A DNA stretch of 64,000 nucleotides. Origin: Certhia americana. Taxonomy: Eukaryota; Chordata; Aves; Passeriformes; Certhiidae. Below, in pieces: positions 38,410-49,091 of the stretch. Position 1 is the stretch's first letter. Each line of letters begins with the position of its first letter. A program made the position numbers and the translations under genes. A model generated the notes under the pieces. It did no database searches and had not been told where the DNA came from. It saw nothing but the letters and a program-made list of their open reading frames with translations. Location of the stretch: NCBI GenBank assembly GCA_018697195.1, contig JAGMWU010000042.1, forward strand, positions 248,001-312,000, written 5' to 3'.

Positions 38410-41400
38410 GTAAGTGCAAGAACCATCAAATCCCCTACATTTCATTATTCATTGATTGTATGGCACTGGTGCTGAAGGAAAAAAAAAAGGAAAAGCTGTA
38501 ATTTTTGGGGGGTAGCCTTGCAAGTATAATTTTTGCTAATACAGATAATACATCTGAAGTTAGATTTTTGTGTTTTGTCTGGGTCAAACACTCAGCTTAG
38601 GAAAGGCACAGTGTGATGCTGGCTTGAATATGCCATCTTGTCCTTCCAAATTTTCCATTGTTGCTGCAGGAATCCTCCAGCCATTTCCATCCCTTCAGCC
38701 TATATAAATGTAGTATTGTCTTTTCAGTACCTTCTAGTCTGCAGCATTGCCCAAGTTTCATCTAAAGCAGACTTATTTCTCCCTGGCACCAATTTCACCC
38801 CTAAGTCCAGTCTCCTTCCTGGAAACGTTTGAGGGCTTCCTTTGGGAGCAGCCTGATGTCTGGCAGATTTTTCTGTGTAGCACCAAGAGATTTCCCTGCC
38901 TCTCAGGCTTCAGAACTGGCTGCATTTGCAGTTCTTGGAGGCTGCTCTGTGCCTTTGGCTCAGCAAAATAAAAGGAACAGTCTGGAGTACAGTGGAGCAT
39001 CTCATTGCTGCATTTGTGCAGCTGTCCTTTCAAGGGGAATTTTCTTATGGAATCATCAATTGCAGCCTTTCTGGAAGCAGACTGGATGGTTTGCACTGAT
39101 TATTCTGATCAAGTAATAGCTCCTTTGGTGAACACATCATTTGTGAAGAGGCTGCATAATTCTGTGGAAAACTATTTTCTCCATTAGGAGACTGGCTAAA
39201 GGACGTGATTTGAATAGTGCTCAGATTTGGGTTTTGACATGCTAATTGTTATCAAGTCTTGTTTTGCAAGAAGTATGGCACTGGTTTCTGCCAGACTGCT
39301 GTGATAATTCTGACAAAGGATTTTGATTCTTTTAATTTATTTGCTTAATTGTTCAATTTTTTAAATAATTTTTAATTATAGCTGTAGCTGTTTGGTTAAA
39401 TAATTTTCAAGAGCAGTAATAGTTCTGACACAGAAAATTAGAACTGTGTGTCTTAAAATCTGTCTGGACAGCTCCTCTATGGAGCTCACAGTAGAGGACA
39501 CAAGAATCACTGGGCTTGAGGCTTTCAGCTGGTCTGAATGATATTTAGCAAATGCTCTTTGGTCTTTCTTTAATGAAATTACGAGTTTAGAAACTAGATC
39601 ATTTGCCTTGTTTTTTTCCACCACGGCCCTGTCTGCTTTTAGCTGATTAAAGCTCCATTAAGGCAGAGATAATTCTGGTAGCAACAAGCAATTCTCACCA
39701 AAGTGGACATGTCCCCTTTCCTATTCACTTTCACTCAAGGAGGCTGCTGTACTTTGGAATTTAATTGTACTGAGTACTAATGGGATTTTTTGTCAAATAA
39801 TTCACCCCCATATGACCAAAGAAAACAGCAAAACCCAATGAAGCACCTCAGACCTGATGGGTTGCTGAGGCAGTGAGTACCTCTTGTTTTGTCCTTTAAG
39901 ATACATCTGTTTAGAAGGAGTGTCCCAGCTGTGCTCCTGAGACTAAAGATAGGGAAAGTTATCTGGTGAATCCAAAGGGGAATTCCAAAAGGATCAAGTG
40001 TGCTGTTCAGTCGCACTTGTTTCTCAGTTATGTTGTAGTAGTAAGGACTGTTTTGGGGAAGTATAAAACCAGGATCAGGGAGGCATAGTTTTTGCACAAA
40101 CCAGATCCTTTTAAAAAATTCATACACGTTTTTGTGAAATTGGGGGTTTTTTTGGTTACTCTGATGAGAAAAAAAGGGGGAAGCAGGGAACAAATTTATT
40201 ATTTGGAGATTATTGCTTCTTCCTATTGTTTAATTGTTCCTTGTTGCTAAGACTGCATTGCTGCACAGGCAAGCAGTGTGGCTTCCTGCACTTGTATAGA
40301 TAAGGTGCCATGACTATAGCTGAATGAAAATTTAGATATAAATACCATGTCAGTGGCAAAATAAGGTGTATTTTAGAGTTCTTTGGGAGTTCAATATTTT
40401 GAGTGGTTTTTTTGTCTACAAATCAAATATATTTGTTTTCTTAGAGGGTGAAACAGCAGGACTGAATAATGGTTTTGTATAAGCTTGAGGCAGCATAAAA
40501 AAGGGATAAAAAATCAGGGTTGATGTTTCTGTTTCCTGTAGAGAGCAGAGCATCAGAGCAGCTGCACTTGAACTGCACTTTAAAAACTGCTTTATTTGAA
40601 AAGCCAGAGCAAAGTAAAATATTTTACTACGGGTTAGAACCTTGCTAAGCTTTTTGTAGTTTGACAATCAATGCAGAGCATAAGCAATAGTGCTAGTCAT
40701 CAAGGCAGCCAACTTGCAAAAATACTGATTGCAGCAGCAATTTTTTGTCAGTCTCAGACACTGAATCTTATATTCTCTGAATGCCACTATTCCTTTAAAG
40801 AGAAGTCTCTTCAGTCCCCAAGGATTCCTTCTGCTTCTCAACTCTTTTGTTAGGAGTGGTTTGTTCAGCCACAGAAAATTCCTCCCAGGAAAGAGCAGTT
40901 TCAAAGGGAGGGGACTTCTTTCTCTCATTTCTAGCTCTTCCAACCAGAGTGCCTTTGTGCTATTAATTGTTCAGCACATACAGAAAATCTCCAGCATCCC
41001 AGGCTTGCAGAAGTGTTTTAAATAGTGGACTCTGAGGTTATTTTGGAGTCAGGAATTAAAGCTATGTCCTAATAATAGTAAACATGATGGAATTTCCCCA
41101 CAAACTCAAATAAAAGCCTTTATTCCACTAAGTGACCAATGTGGATACTGTGCACCCAACACACTATATATTCTTATCCAGGCTGTTTATTTTTAACATC
41201 CCAGTACTATTCTGTAACTCAGCATTTCACTTAGCAGAGGCTTTGTTTCAAGGTGAAGATTAAGATATGAAAGTTAACAACTATGGGCATGAACTAAATA
41301 ACTACTCTGCACAGTATTCTCTTTTGATCAAATGTGCTGAGTTTCCTTTTTTTCTGTTGAATTCCCAAGGAGATAGAATCTGATGCCTGGGTTAATAATA

Positions 41401-41887
41401 ATGTTTATGGTGCATTTGGTGTCATGGAACAGCTGACCAAGAGGAGTCCTTTTGCTCCTCTGTAGGCAGTGGGAAGGTTTAACATTTTGCTTTGGTTCTA
41501 AGTGTACATTTCTATGCAATGCTGTTAGGGGTGATTTGACTCTTAGCTCTTCCAGTACCTCTGTTATTTTGCATGCATTGAACCATAAAAGTCATGCAGT
41601 GACTAAATTGAATTTGGAAATTGGAGTATAAGGAACTTACTTTGGGAAGTGGTGCCATAACTTTCTTATGCTCACTTGGATTGCTTTATTGTCCCCTCTT
41701 GAAATTAAGGACTGCAAAGTCTTGCAATCTCTTTAAAAAAGAAAATAAAATCATTCAAATAAAGAGGCTTTACAGTTGATGTGTTTCATGTACTCATGTT
41801 TATGCTAAATAGCTTTGTGTTTGAATTTGTTTGGGTGTTACTTTTGCAATTGATGGACCACATGACCAAAGTGAAAGGGCATTAGAA

Positions 41888-42006
41888 CCTGATCCAACAA
41901 ATAACTTAAGTACTTGCTTAACTTCCAGCAATTGAGTAGTCTCTTTTACTTCAATGAGGATGTTAATGTGCTTAAAGTTAAACATGTGCTTAAGTGATTT
42001 GAAGGA
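41888..42006. repeat. Ancient foldback (MITE-like) element
   Basis: The arm CTTAAGTACTTGCTTAACTTC (41905-41925) is an imperfect reverse complement of AAAGTTAAACATGTGCTTAAG (41974-41994). Outside and between them are CCTGATCCAAC, GAGTAGTCTC and TACTTCAATGAGGA. I remember very similar foldback repeats (CATGTGCTTAAGTGCTTTGC with a central GACTTCAATGGG) as widespread in turtles and crocodilians. It is likely a fossil non-autonomous element shared across sauropsids; I cannot name the family. Confidence 0.6.
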
Positions 42007-42146
42007 TTAATGCCTATCTTCATCAAGGTTTTTAATCTCTTCAGAATTGTACACATGTGCTTTGTGTGTAGTTATATGTAAAATTTACATGTGATTATCC
42101 AGCCTAGTGGCACAGGGATCACATCAGTTCACAGAGGAATTCTTTA

Positions 42147-42197
42147 TTGGTGAATTTACAATTTGGTGAATTACTAAATTTGGTGAATTTACAATTC
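42147..42197 (+). repeat. Short local direct repeat
   Basis: TTGGTGAATTTACAAT, TTGGTGAATTACTAAA and TTGGTGAATTTACAAT follow one another, giving three tandem units of about 16-17 bp. Probably local duplication. Confidence 0.7.
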
Positions 42198-42654
42198 ACG
42201 TTTAAGGATCACTTTAAAAAATACTAAGTTTCTGTCTTATACATTATGTTACTATTAAGCATTATAATAATAAATGCTCACAATATCTCTATGAAACACT
42301 GATTATAAAAATAACATTTTATTTATGTTCAGAATTTGTTTTAGTCCCTTCTTACTACAGCTGTTCAGGATTAATTACAATGACAATACCAAAATGTCCC
42401 TAGATTTCAGAGAATACTTCTGCAAAGTTAATTCACATTTTCACTAAAATACTCATACTCCACTGTTAAATTCCCCACCATTCCATGCAGAATGAAAATA
42501 ATCCCCAAATGTTTATATAAACATTTGTGTCATGGGCAGTCTAATCCTGAGTGCAGAGTTTTGCCAGCCAAGGTACCTTTCCACTACAAAAGGATATGGG
42601 TTTGTATCTGTATCCTTCCTCACACTCTAATGACATAAAAAAATAAAATGTGGA

Positions 42655-42722
42655 ATTGTGGCAGAGCTAGGGTTAAACCTGCCATTTCAGATCCTGATCT
42701 AACACCTCAGCCACAGTGGCAG
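42655..42722 (-). repeat. tRNA-derived SINE-like relic (MIR/CORE-type), antisense
   Basis: TTGTGGCAGAGCTAGGGTTA, then AACCTGCC, and further on a GATCTAACACCTCAGCCACA block. In reverse complement this resembles the tRNA-like head of an old SINE, with AGGTTTAACCC where a Pol III B box would be. The copy is decayed and the family is uncertain. Confidence 0.4.
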
Positions 42723-43339
42723 CATTAATTTTATTTTATTTTTGTACTCATTTTATCTTTTTTTCCTGTTAATATTTGCTTCCTTTTTGTGGCAAGAAGG
42801 AATGTGCCCAGTCATGCTCTGCCCTGATTACAAGACTGAAGGAAGTTGGAAATGTGGGCTAGATGTTCCCATGTATTGTCACTCACTGAAAACCCAAAAT
42901 AGATTAGTAATATTTTAGGCTGATGACTTGGCCATAGTTTGTTCTGTTATCTCTGCTTCAGGCTTGAAGGAAATGTGACTGACTGGTTAAGGGACTGAAT
43001 CACAATTTTGTACAAATGTCCTTGTTCCTAATCCCTGTTAAATAGACAGATAACTCAGAAAGACAGCAGCATTAGCATAGCTGGGTTTAAGTTATTAGCA
43101 AGTAGCAGAGTAGTAGCCGCCTGCTTGCTCTTTGATGCTACTTCTGTGCCAGATGCTGGTAAACTTCATTGTTTCAGGGGCTCTACAAAATTAAGTTGTA
43201 CAGCTTCTAGTTACTGTACCTTTAGCTGATTTGGCAGCTCAGCTGCCACTAGAAACTTAAGCATTCATTAGCATTTCATGAGCCTTTAGACAATATCCCT
43301 ATCTGTCAGTTCAGTTCTTTCCCTGACAATAGTGTTAAT

Positions 43340-43700
43340 GATTTAAAATATTCAGCAGTGTAACCAGACAATGTCAGCTAAAAGGCAAAATGCTGCATTT
43401 GCATTCCCGGTGTCTCGAAAAGCCATTTCAACAGACACTGAGCTTAAGGCAGAGAAGCATTTTAATCCTTCCTGTGGTGAGTGCTGAAAACTACCATAAT
43501 AGCCCACGAAGAAAACAAGCTCTGGAACTTCACAGAACAGCAAGAAATGTTACATAGAGGAGGGGGAATGAGCTAAACTTTATATTAATTTCATGCAGCA
43601 TCCCCATACATAACTGTAATAGGAGAGCTTGTGAAAGTGGTGCCCAGAACATATCCAGTATATTTTGCTATTTATGGCATTCATTCCTATGCCTCCACCC
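43340..43700. promoter_or_regulatory. Possible conserved non-coding segment
   Basis: A repeat-free block of high sequence complexity inside an otherwise repeat-bearing intron. It contains an ATTTGCAT octamer (POU site, 43397-43404) in a TGCATTTGCAT context and AATGATTTAAAATATTC-like homeodomain-friendly sequence. I cannot measure conservation, so this is a guess from composition and context. Confidence 0.2.
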
Positions 43701-44304
43701 CTTTTCCAAATAAAAACTTACCATTCTTTCCATCCCTGGGCAGTATGACAGGATGACCTAAAGTAGAATCATGAAGATTCAGATCCAGTACCAATTAAGT
43801 CATTAGTGCAGGAAAATCAGTTTTCTTCATCTGTTGTGCTTGAAAATCATTTAGATACTTGTTTATTTGCAGTGTCACAGTTACTAAAACTGGGTCTATG
43901 TCTGGATAAATATCAGACATCTAACTTGAAATGCTTGTAGATGTCATAAACCTTCACATCTGTAATAACCTAAAATATAGTCCAGTAGATGGCTATATAA
44001 GTCTGACTATCATAGATGTACCTGGCCACCTAGGCCAAAATTGCAGGTGCAGCTGAAAGGACTTTACTGTTTTCTGAAACCTATTCAACAGCTTCTCTAA
44101 ATAGAAATATTGTGGCTGAATCTTACATTGATGCAGGTGACAATGATGATGAATTTTGAGAAAGCAAGAATGAAAACAAGATGGGAGTAGAAAAGTAAAC
44201 TGACTCTGGTTTTACTAGGGTTTTTTTTCTATTTTGCTGCTTTTTTGTATGGCTCTTTCTTATGATTGTCATCAGAAATTAGAAGCTCTTGTGTACTTCC
44301 ACAG

Positions 44305-44377
44305 ATCTCCCCACATGGTGGATCTTCTTCCAACGTCAATGGTGTACCTGAATCACTCCGTTGCCAGAGTCCTGAAG
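44305..44377 (+). CDS. DCLK2: DCLK2 exon E6: last part of the linker
   Basis: 73 bp, phase 0 in, phase 1 out. It reads ISPHGGSSSNVNGVPESLR, then CQSPE(G). The mammalian equivalent I remember is similar (SSSNVNGGPELDRC-SPEG). The acceptor is TTCCACAG and the donor GTAGGA at 44378, a less-than-ideal site. The frame remains open for 50 further codons past the donor to a stop at 44527-44529, so failure to splice would give a DCX-plus-linker product without the kinase domain. Confidence 0.93.
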
Positions 44378-45357
44378 GTAGGACACCAATACTTGCTGGC
44401 AATCCTTGCCAGAATTTTGCTGTAGATGGTACTTGCATTAGCACTTTGGGATGGTTTCTGATGACTCCAAATCATTTTCTGTTTGGAGATGTTTGTTACC
44501 TTGTTGATTCACCTTGGAAAAATTTCTAGCACCGTTTATACATCAAGGCAGGTAAAATTAGGAAATAAATTTTGGTGGGTTTTTTTTTTTTGTCCAGTCG
44601 TAGCATATTACTGGATCTTTCTCTTCAATAGTCACTGTTAGGAATTTGGCTGATTTTGAGCATGATCTGTATTATCACCAGAAATGTGTTTGTGGCTGGA
44701 TTGAAAGAGGAACCCTCCTCCAAAGAGCTCATTGTGCTTCAGGTAGAACCCCTGGGCAATCAACTGACCTTAGCTAGACTTAATGTTTCATTCCTCATCT
44801 CTTTAAAGCAATGTCAATTATTTTAAGATATTTTTAAATTTCATGTTGCAGTAATGTTTTTTTTTTATTATTTTAAAAATACTGAAATAAGCATCTATCA
44901 AATTACTTGCATTTTGGATGTTTTAGGAGGATCTATAAGAACTTGAAGGAATTCAGCAGATAAAACTTTTTTTGGGTCCTTTATATGCATTGTATCTGAA
45001 TCTTATTTGCATTTTTGCTTTGAGTTTGCAAAAAGAAAAGTCAAAAAAGTAACTTGAGGTCAGAAAATTTTAGATGAAGATGATCTAACTGCATTCGTTA
45101 CTTTTAGAATAGGCCTATACAAAAACATAGCAAGAGACTTATTTGTGTGTTCAAAGGTCAAGTAACTTTGAGTTCATCTTGTTCCTCTTTACACTTGAGA
45201 TAAGATCAAGGGAATTGCAGTAGAGAAAACAGCTTACTTTTAAGGTTTGTTTTGCATTTATGACTGTTTTGTATCTGTGGAGCCCATTTGGGATATATTG
45301 TATCCTGCTGACACTTCTCTTCAGCTTGCATTATTGACTTTTATTTTTTTTTTACAG
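44378..45357 (+). other. Intron E6-E7
   Basis: AT-rich, with no recognisable repeat or gene. It ends in a long T-rich tract and TTTACAG. Confidence 0.85.
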
Positions 45358-45466
45358 GCTTGAATGGAAACAAGTTCTCAGGGTCATCTACCATTCTTGA
45401 GAAGTATAAAGTGGGGAAGGTGATTGGTGATGGCAATTTCGCTGTTGTAAAGGAGTGCGTGGAACG
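45358..45466 (+). CDS. DCLK2: DCLK2 exon E7: kinase start, glycine-rich loop
   Basis: 109 bp, phase 1 in, phase 2 out. It reads (G)[19 protein letters not shown], then [16 protein letters not shown](R). The kinase domain begins at [16 protein letters not shown] is the ATP-binding glycine loop (GxGxFxxV pattern intact). The final Arg codon is split with E8. The donor is GTGAGC. The segment before the kinase (NGNKFSGSS) is less conserved than the loop. Confidence 0.97.
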
Positions 45467-46419
45467 GTGAGCAAGGAAACTGTTCAGTCATGCTGTTTAT
45501 TGTACTGGATAAAGCCCTGTGCATTTACATAATTTTCTGGACAAATGTAATGAGATGAAAGCAGAGAGCAGTTGTAAAAATATGCACACACTTCAGAAGA
45601 AGTAGGCAGAGCAAAACATGCAGAGCTTCCTATGTTTTCTTCCAGCAAAGGGATATGAGAGCAGTAGAGAACCATGGCTTTTTATCCCACAAACTAAAGG
45701 AGGCATCACCTTCTCATGGTGTCTCCTCAGGAAACCCCACAGCTCTTCAAGAAGTCTCTCACACTACAGATGGTTGTGGATGACAGGAAATTCTATGTGG
45801 CATCTAAATAGAGTTTGAGAGACCCTCCCCTTCTGCCTCAGCAATTCAGCTGCTGTGGTGTCCCCAGTGCCTGCTGCTGACGTGACTTTTCACAGCTTTC
45901 AGCATTCTGTGGGTAGAGTACTCTTAAAGACATGCAATTGTTGGCTATCAGCCTGTGCTGGTGGCTCCCTTGGGCTTGCTGCTGGTGTTTTGTGATGTGG
46001 AGGAGCCAGACCCTTCAAATGAACCCTCCAATATGCCTGAAATATCCTTGTGCCTGGTTCCCTGTGGGGTAGGAAGGACACCTTTGCAGACCTGTGCAGT
46101 GCTGCTGCTCTTCCTCTGCAAGTTTTGTGTCACACTTTGCTGCCAGTGCAAACACAACAGATGATTTGACTGTCACTTTCTCAGTGGTTTTTTTTTTTTT
46201 TAGAACCACCTTCTGCTATCTTCATCAACCTGAGAGTTATGTCAGTTTCTTAAATATTATGAGGAATCTCCAACTTGTACGCAAATACTGGGAAAACTCA
46301 GCAAATGACTGTGAAAAACATAAATGTTAGAGAAAAGTTCAATTATTTGATCCTCATCTGCTGGTTTTAGTTAAATTGAAAGAGAAAGAATTCTGAATGG
46401 AAACATCTCATTCCAGAAC

Positions 46420-47055
46420 TGGGATTAGGCTAACAGGTCTGTAGTTCCCTGATTCTTGCATCATGCCCCGAGAAACACAGTGTCAGCAATTGGAAGGTCA
46501 CTGCTCCCTCTCTTGTGGTCATCTGGCTCAGGAGACCAGGCAGCCCAGCTTTTATCAGTGGCACTAAAGACCGAGGCAAACAAAAAAAGCATTCCATACC
46601 TTTGCTTTATCTTAATGTCTGTTAGTCAGGTGACAGTCTTCAGCAAGTTCCAGTGTTTTCTTTTGAGCTTCTTGTGCTATTGACACACTTAAGAAAGCCT
46701 TGTTGTCTGCCTCAACGCTGGCCAGTTTCAGCTCTGGTGGGGCTTTGGCTTTTCCTCTCCTCTCCCTGCATGCACCAACCACAGCTCTGTAATCTCACTG
46801 CAAAGCCCCACTTTGCTTCCAAAGATCCTCCTGAGCACCTCAAGGAGTTCCCTGCTCAGCCAAGCTGGTTCTCTGCCATTTAATGTTTGGGAAAATGGAA
46901 ATCTCCCACAAGAGCAAGGGCTATCGATCCAGTAATTTCTCATCATTACCCAGAGAGTAACTCATCAGTGCTTACATCCCAACCAGGTGATCCCAGACAC
47001 CCCCTACACCATTTCCTTTGTTTTCCACTGCCCTTATCCTCACCCAGAGGCTTCC
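46420..47055 (-). mobile_element. CR1 LINE fragment from the body of the element, antisense
   Basis: The plus strand shows GGCTAACAGGTCTGTAGTTC, CACTAAAGACCGAGGCAAAC, GCATTCCATACCTTTGC, CTCAGCCAAGCTGG, then CTCCCACAAGAGCAAGGGCT and ATCCCAACCAGGTG. These follow the order of reverse-complemented CR1 ORF2/upstream sequence as I recall it, with an internal deletion near 46880. The minus-strand ORF of 72 codons (46728-46946) is a remnant of this element, not a host gene. Confidence 0.85.
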
Positions 47056-47645
47056 ATGAAAGATAGCAGATTAAAATCACAAGATAACATATTTATTGTC
47101 AGAAATACAAGCTGTGCATTTTGGAAATCACTTAAATCCCACTGGAAATGGGACAAGGGCTGCTAAGTCACCGAACATCATCTGTGCTTTTTGGAATGAG
47201 GAAACTGGACCAGAAAAACAACCCTCCAATTATAAAAATTTTAAAAAGGCACAATTGCACTTCAGTATCTAGTTTTGTATGTGAGCAAATCTTTAATGCA
47301 ACATTATTAAATAAATTTTATGTAAAATAAGTATACAACAACAGTTGCTAATAATAATGATGAAAGAGGAAATGCTTCTCTTTTAATTCCTGTTAATTAT
47401 ACTTAATTTCTAATAGAGTTATGCTAAGAAGCCTTAGCTGTGGAGCCAGGATCCTATTACACAGCTACCAGCTGGGGTGTTCTACAAAAAGAACAAGAAT
47501 AAGGTGGTCTCTTTTGTTCCTGTGTGTCTGAATATAAAGATATGAGTCAACAGATGGGCACCGACAGCTCGAGAAGAATCCCGGAAACCTGTGAGACAAT
47601 GCTGCTGTAAGATGTGCAGTGATATTAGCACACAGATCGTGTAGG

Positions 47646-47885
47646 TTATATCCACCTTTTGCTCCTTGGGTGCTGCAGCAGAGGACATTTGCCAGAGGGC
47701 TTTGAAGTTGTTGGATGAATTGGCTTTGTGAATGTCAGCTCCTCTTGCTCACAGCACGGGCGCTGAAGGTTCGCTAAGGGGACGGTGCCGATCAGTTGTT
47801 CACAGGCTTTCTTGACATGATGGTGTGAAGCACAAATTGTGATTTTGATTTCCATGCTGTACTCATAGCAGATCTTACATCGGGT
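47646..47885 (-). CDS. Unidentified candidate terminal exon on the minus strand
   Basis: On the minus strand a pyrimidine-rich CACCCCTCTCGTGTTACAG acceptor is followed by 79 open codons and TAA. The predicted peptide starts TRCKICYEYSMEIKITICAS, holds seven Cys (positions 3, 6, 18, 28, 44, 45, 67), a His triplet at 21-23 and a Thr/Pro/Ser/Lys stretch before the end. An AATAAA on the same strand lies at 47097-47092, about 550 bases beyond the stop. CpG is clearly richer here than in the surrounding intron. I recognise no family and found no convincing upstream exon, so it may be a nested gene, a decayed gene copy or chance. Confidence 0.25.
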   Translation of the reverse strand, partial: TRCKICYEYSMEIKITICASHHHVKKACEQLIGTVPLANLQRPCCEQEELTFTKPIHPTTSKPSGKCPLLQHPRSKRWI

Positions 47886-48537
47886 CTGTAACACGAGAGG
47901 GGTGGTATTTCACAGATGCCATTTAGATAAGGGCTTCTATCTAAGGACCAGATCAGGTTTGTAACTATGACAACCTCGCAGATACAGCTGCACTTCCAGG
48001 GCAGGGATTCTCGCCTGCAGTTTTTAAATAATGCATAAATGGAATGTTAGGTGTTAGTTCCAGTTCTTTTTTTCTATGAGGTGCTGATTTTGACCAGTTG
48101 TATCTAATGTCAAAAGCACAGTGAAAATCACCCTGGAAGTTTGAAAACATGCTTGGCTTTTGCTTTTGTGTCTACCTCCTGTTTCCTAGCTGTGTTCTGG
48201 TGCACACTGGAGTCTGTGGGCACTGACACAGTACAAATTAGCAGCAACTTGGTCTTATGGCAATTTCATATGATTTTTAATTCATCAATAATATAAGTCA
48301 TAATTTCTTCTTTGTTTAAAAGAAAAGATTAAATTGTGTTGCTTTCTTTTTCTGCTCCTTTTTCCCCTTTCTGGAGAAATGGAGATTTTTATTGCTTAAA
48401 GGGATGAAAGACAAACAAGAGCTCCTTTCTGTGAGAGTATTTGCTGAAAACAGTAATCCTTTTTTTACTTTGTATATGACCCACCCTGTTAAATGTCATG
48501 GGACTTTAGATGACTGCTGTAGAATTCCACAAAATAC

Positions 48538-48555
48538 TTTTTTTTTTTTTTTTTT
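48538..48555. repeat. Poly(T) tract, 18 bp
   Basis: Eighteen T in a row within the E7-E8 intron, with no recognisable element beside it. Confidence 0.85.
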
Positions 48556-49033
48556 AATGTAATACAAAACCTCAAAATCAGTGCCTAACAAATTCTACAG
48601 GATTTTCGACTATCTGCAATGGACTATGGGATTTTAGCTCTGTTTAATCCTATTGAATTTTTTACTTGGATATCAGTCTTCATACATATAGGTGTATGAT
48701 TTTATTTTCAGAGCCCACCAGTTGAACAAAGCTAAGCAGACGACTGAAGGCAAATTTTGCATGTTGCCTTAAAGGAATGACAGAGTGGTGCCAGGTCACA
48801 AAGAAGAAATTGCAGCTGGATCCTGGAATAAATACACCAAGGGAGCTGTGCTGTGGTAGTCAGGGAAACAGCAGGCACAAATGCTGCTGAGGAGACAAAA
48901 ACCAAACCCAGGTTCTGCTCTGTGAATTTTCTGTCAGCAACCTCCGTGGGCCACAGCACATTGTTATGGTGGTGTATTTACAGAAAATGCCACAATTTTT
49001 CTAATTAATGGCTCTCGTGTTTTTCTTGCTTAG

Positions 49034-49091
49034 ATCCACAGGAAAGGAGTTTGCCCTGAAGATCATAGACAAGGCCAAGTGCTGTGGGAAG
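49034..49091 (+). CDS. DCLK2: DCLK2 exon E8: catalytic lysine strand
   Basis: 58 bp, phase 2 in, phase 0 out. It reads (R)STGKEFALKIIDKAKCCGK. The Lys of FALKIID is the ATP-anchoring residue of the VAIK motif. The donor is GTAGTG, a weaker match to consensus. Skipping E8 would shift the frame and remove the catalytic Lys. Confidence 0.96.

Larger units (their letters stand above)
38410..44304 (+). other. Intron E5-E6
   Basis: A 5.9-kb intron. The 41.8-43.7 kb part retains ancient repeats (foldback at 41888-42006, tRNA-SINE-like relic near 42.7 kb), which suggests slow turnover and perhaps conserved non-coding DNA. A local repeat of GGTGAATTTACAAT lies at 42147-42195. No CpG island or internal promoter of the kind described for kinase-only DCLK1 is visible. 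A 138-codon minus-strand ORF at 39777-40193 resembles no family I know. Confidence 0.8.
45467..49033 (+). other. Intron E7-E8
   Basis: Contains a minus-oriented CR1 at 46.42-47.06 kb and, just beyond it, an unexplained CpG-richer block at 47.5-47.9 kb that reads as a possible minus-strand terminal exon. An 18-bp T tract lies at 48538-48555. The 45.6-46.2 kb part is moderately GC-rich, with nothing recognised in it. Confidence 0.8.

Noticed and set aside
39777..40193. 138-codon minus-strand ORF in the E5-E6 intron
   Set aside because: No recognisable motif or family, low-complexity ends and no CpG enrichment; treated as chance.
38410..44304. Internal promoter for a kinase-only form, as in DCLK1
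   Set aside because: No CpG island, TATA-like cluster or plausible new first exon was seen between the linker and kinase exons. A weak promoter cannot be excluded by eye.
46728..46946. 72-codon minus-strand ORF
   Set aside because: It lies within the antisense CR1 fragment and is a remnant of that element, not a host gene.
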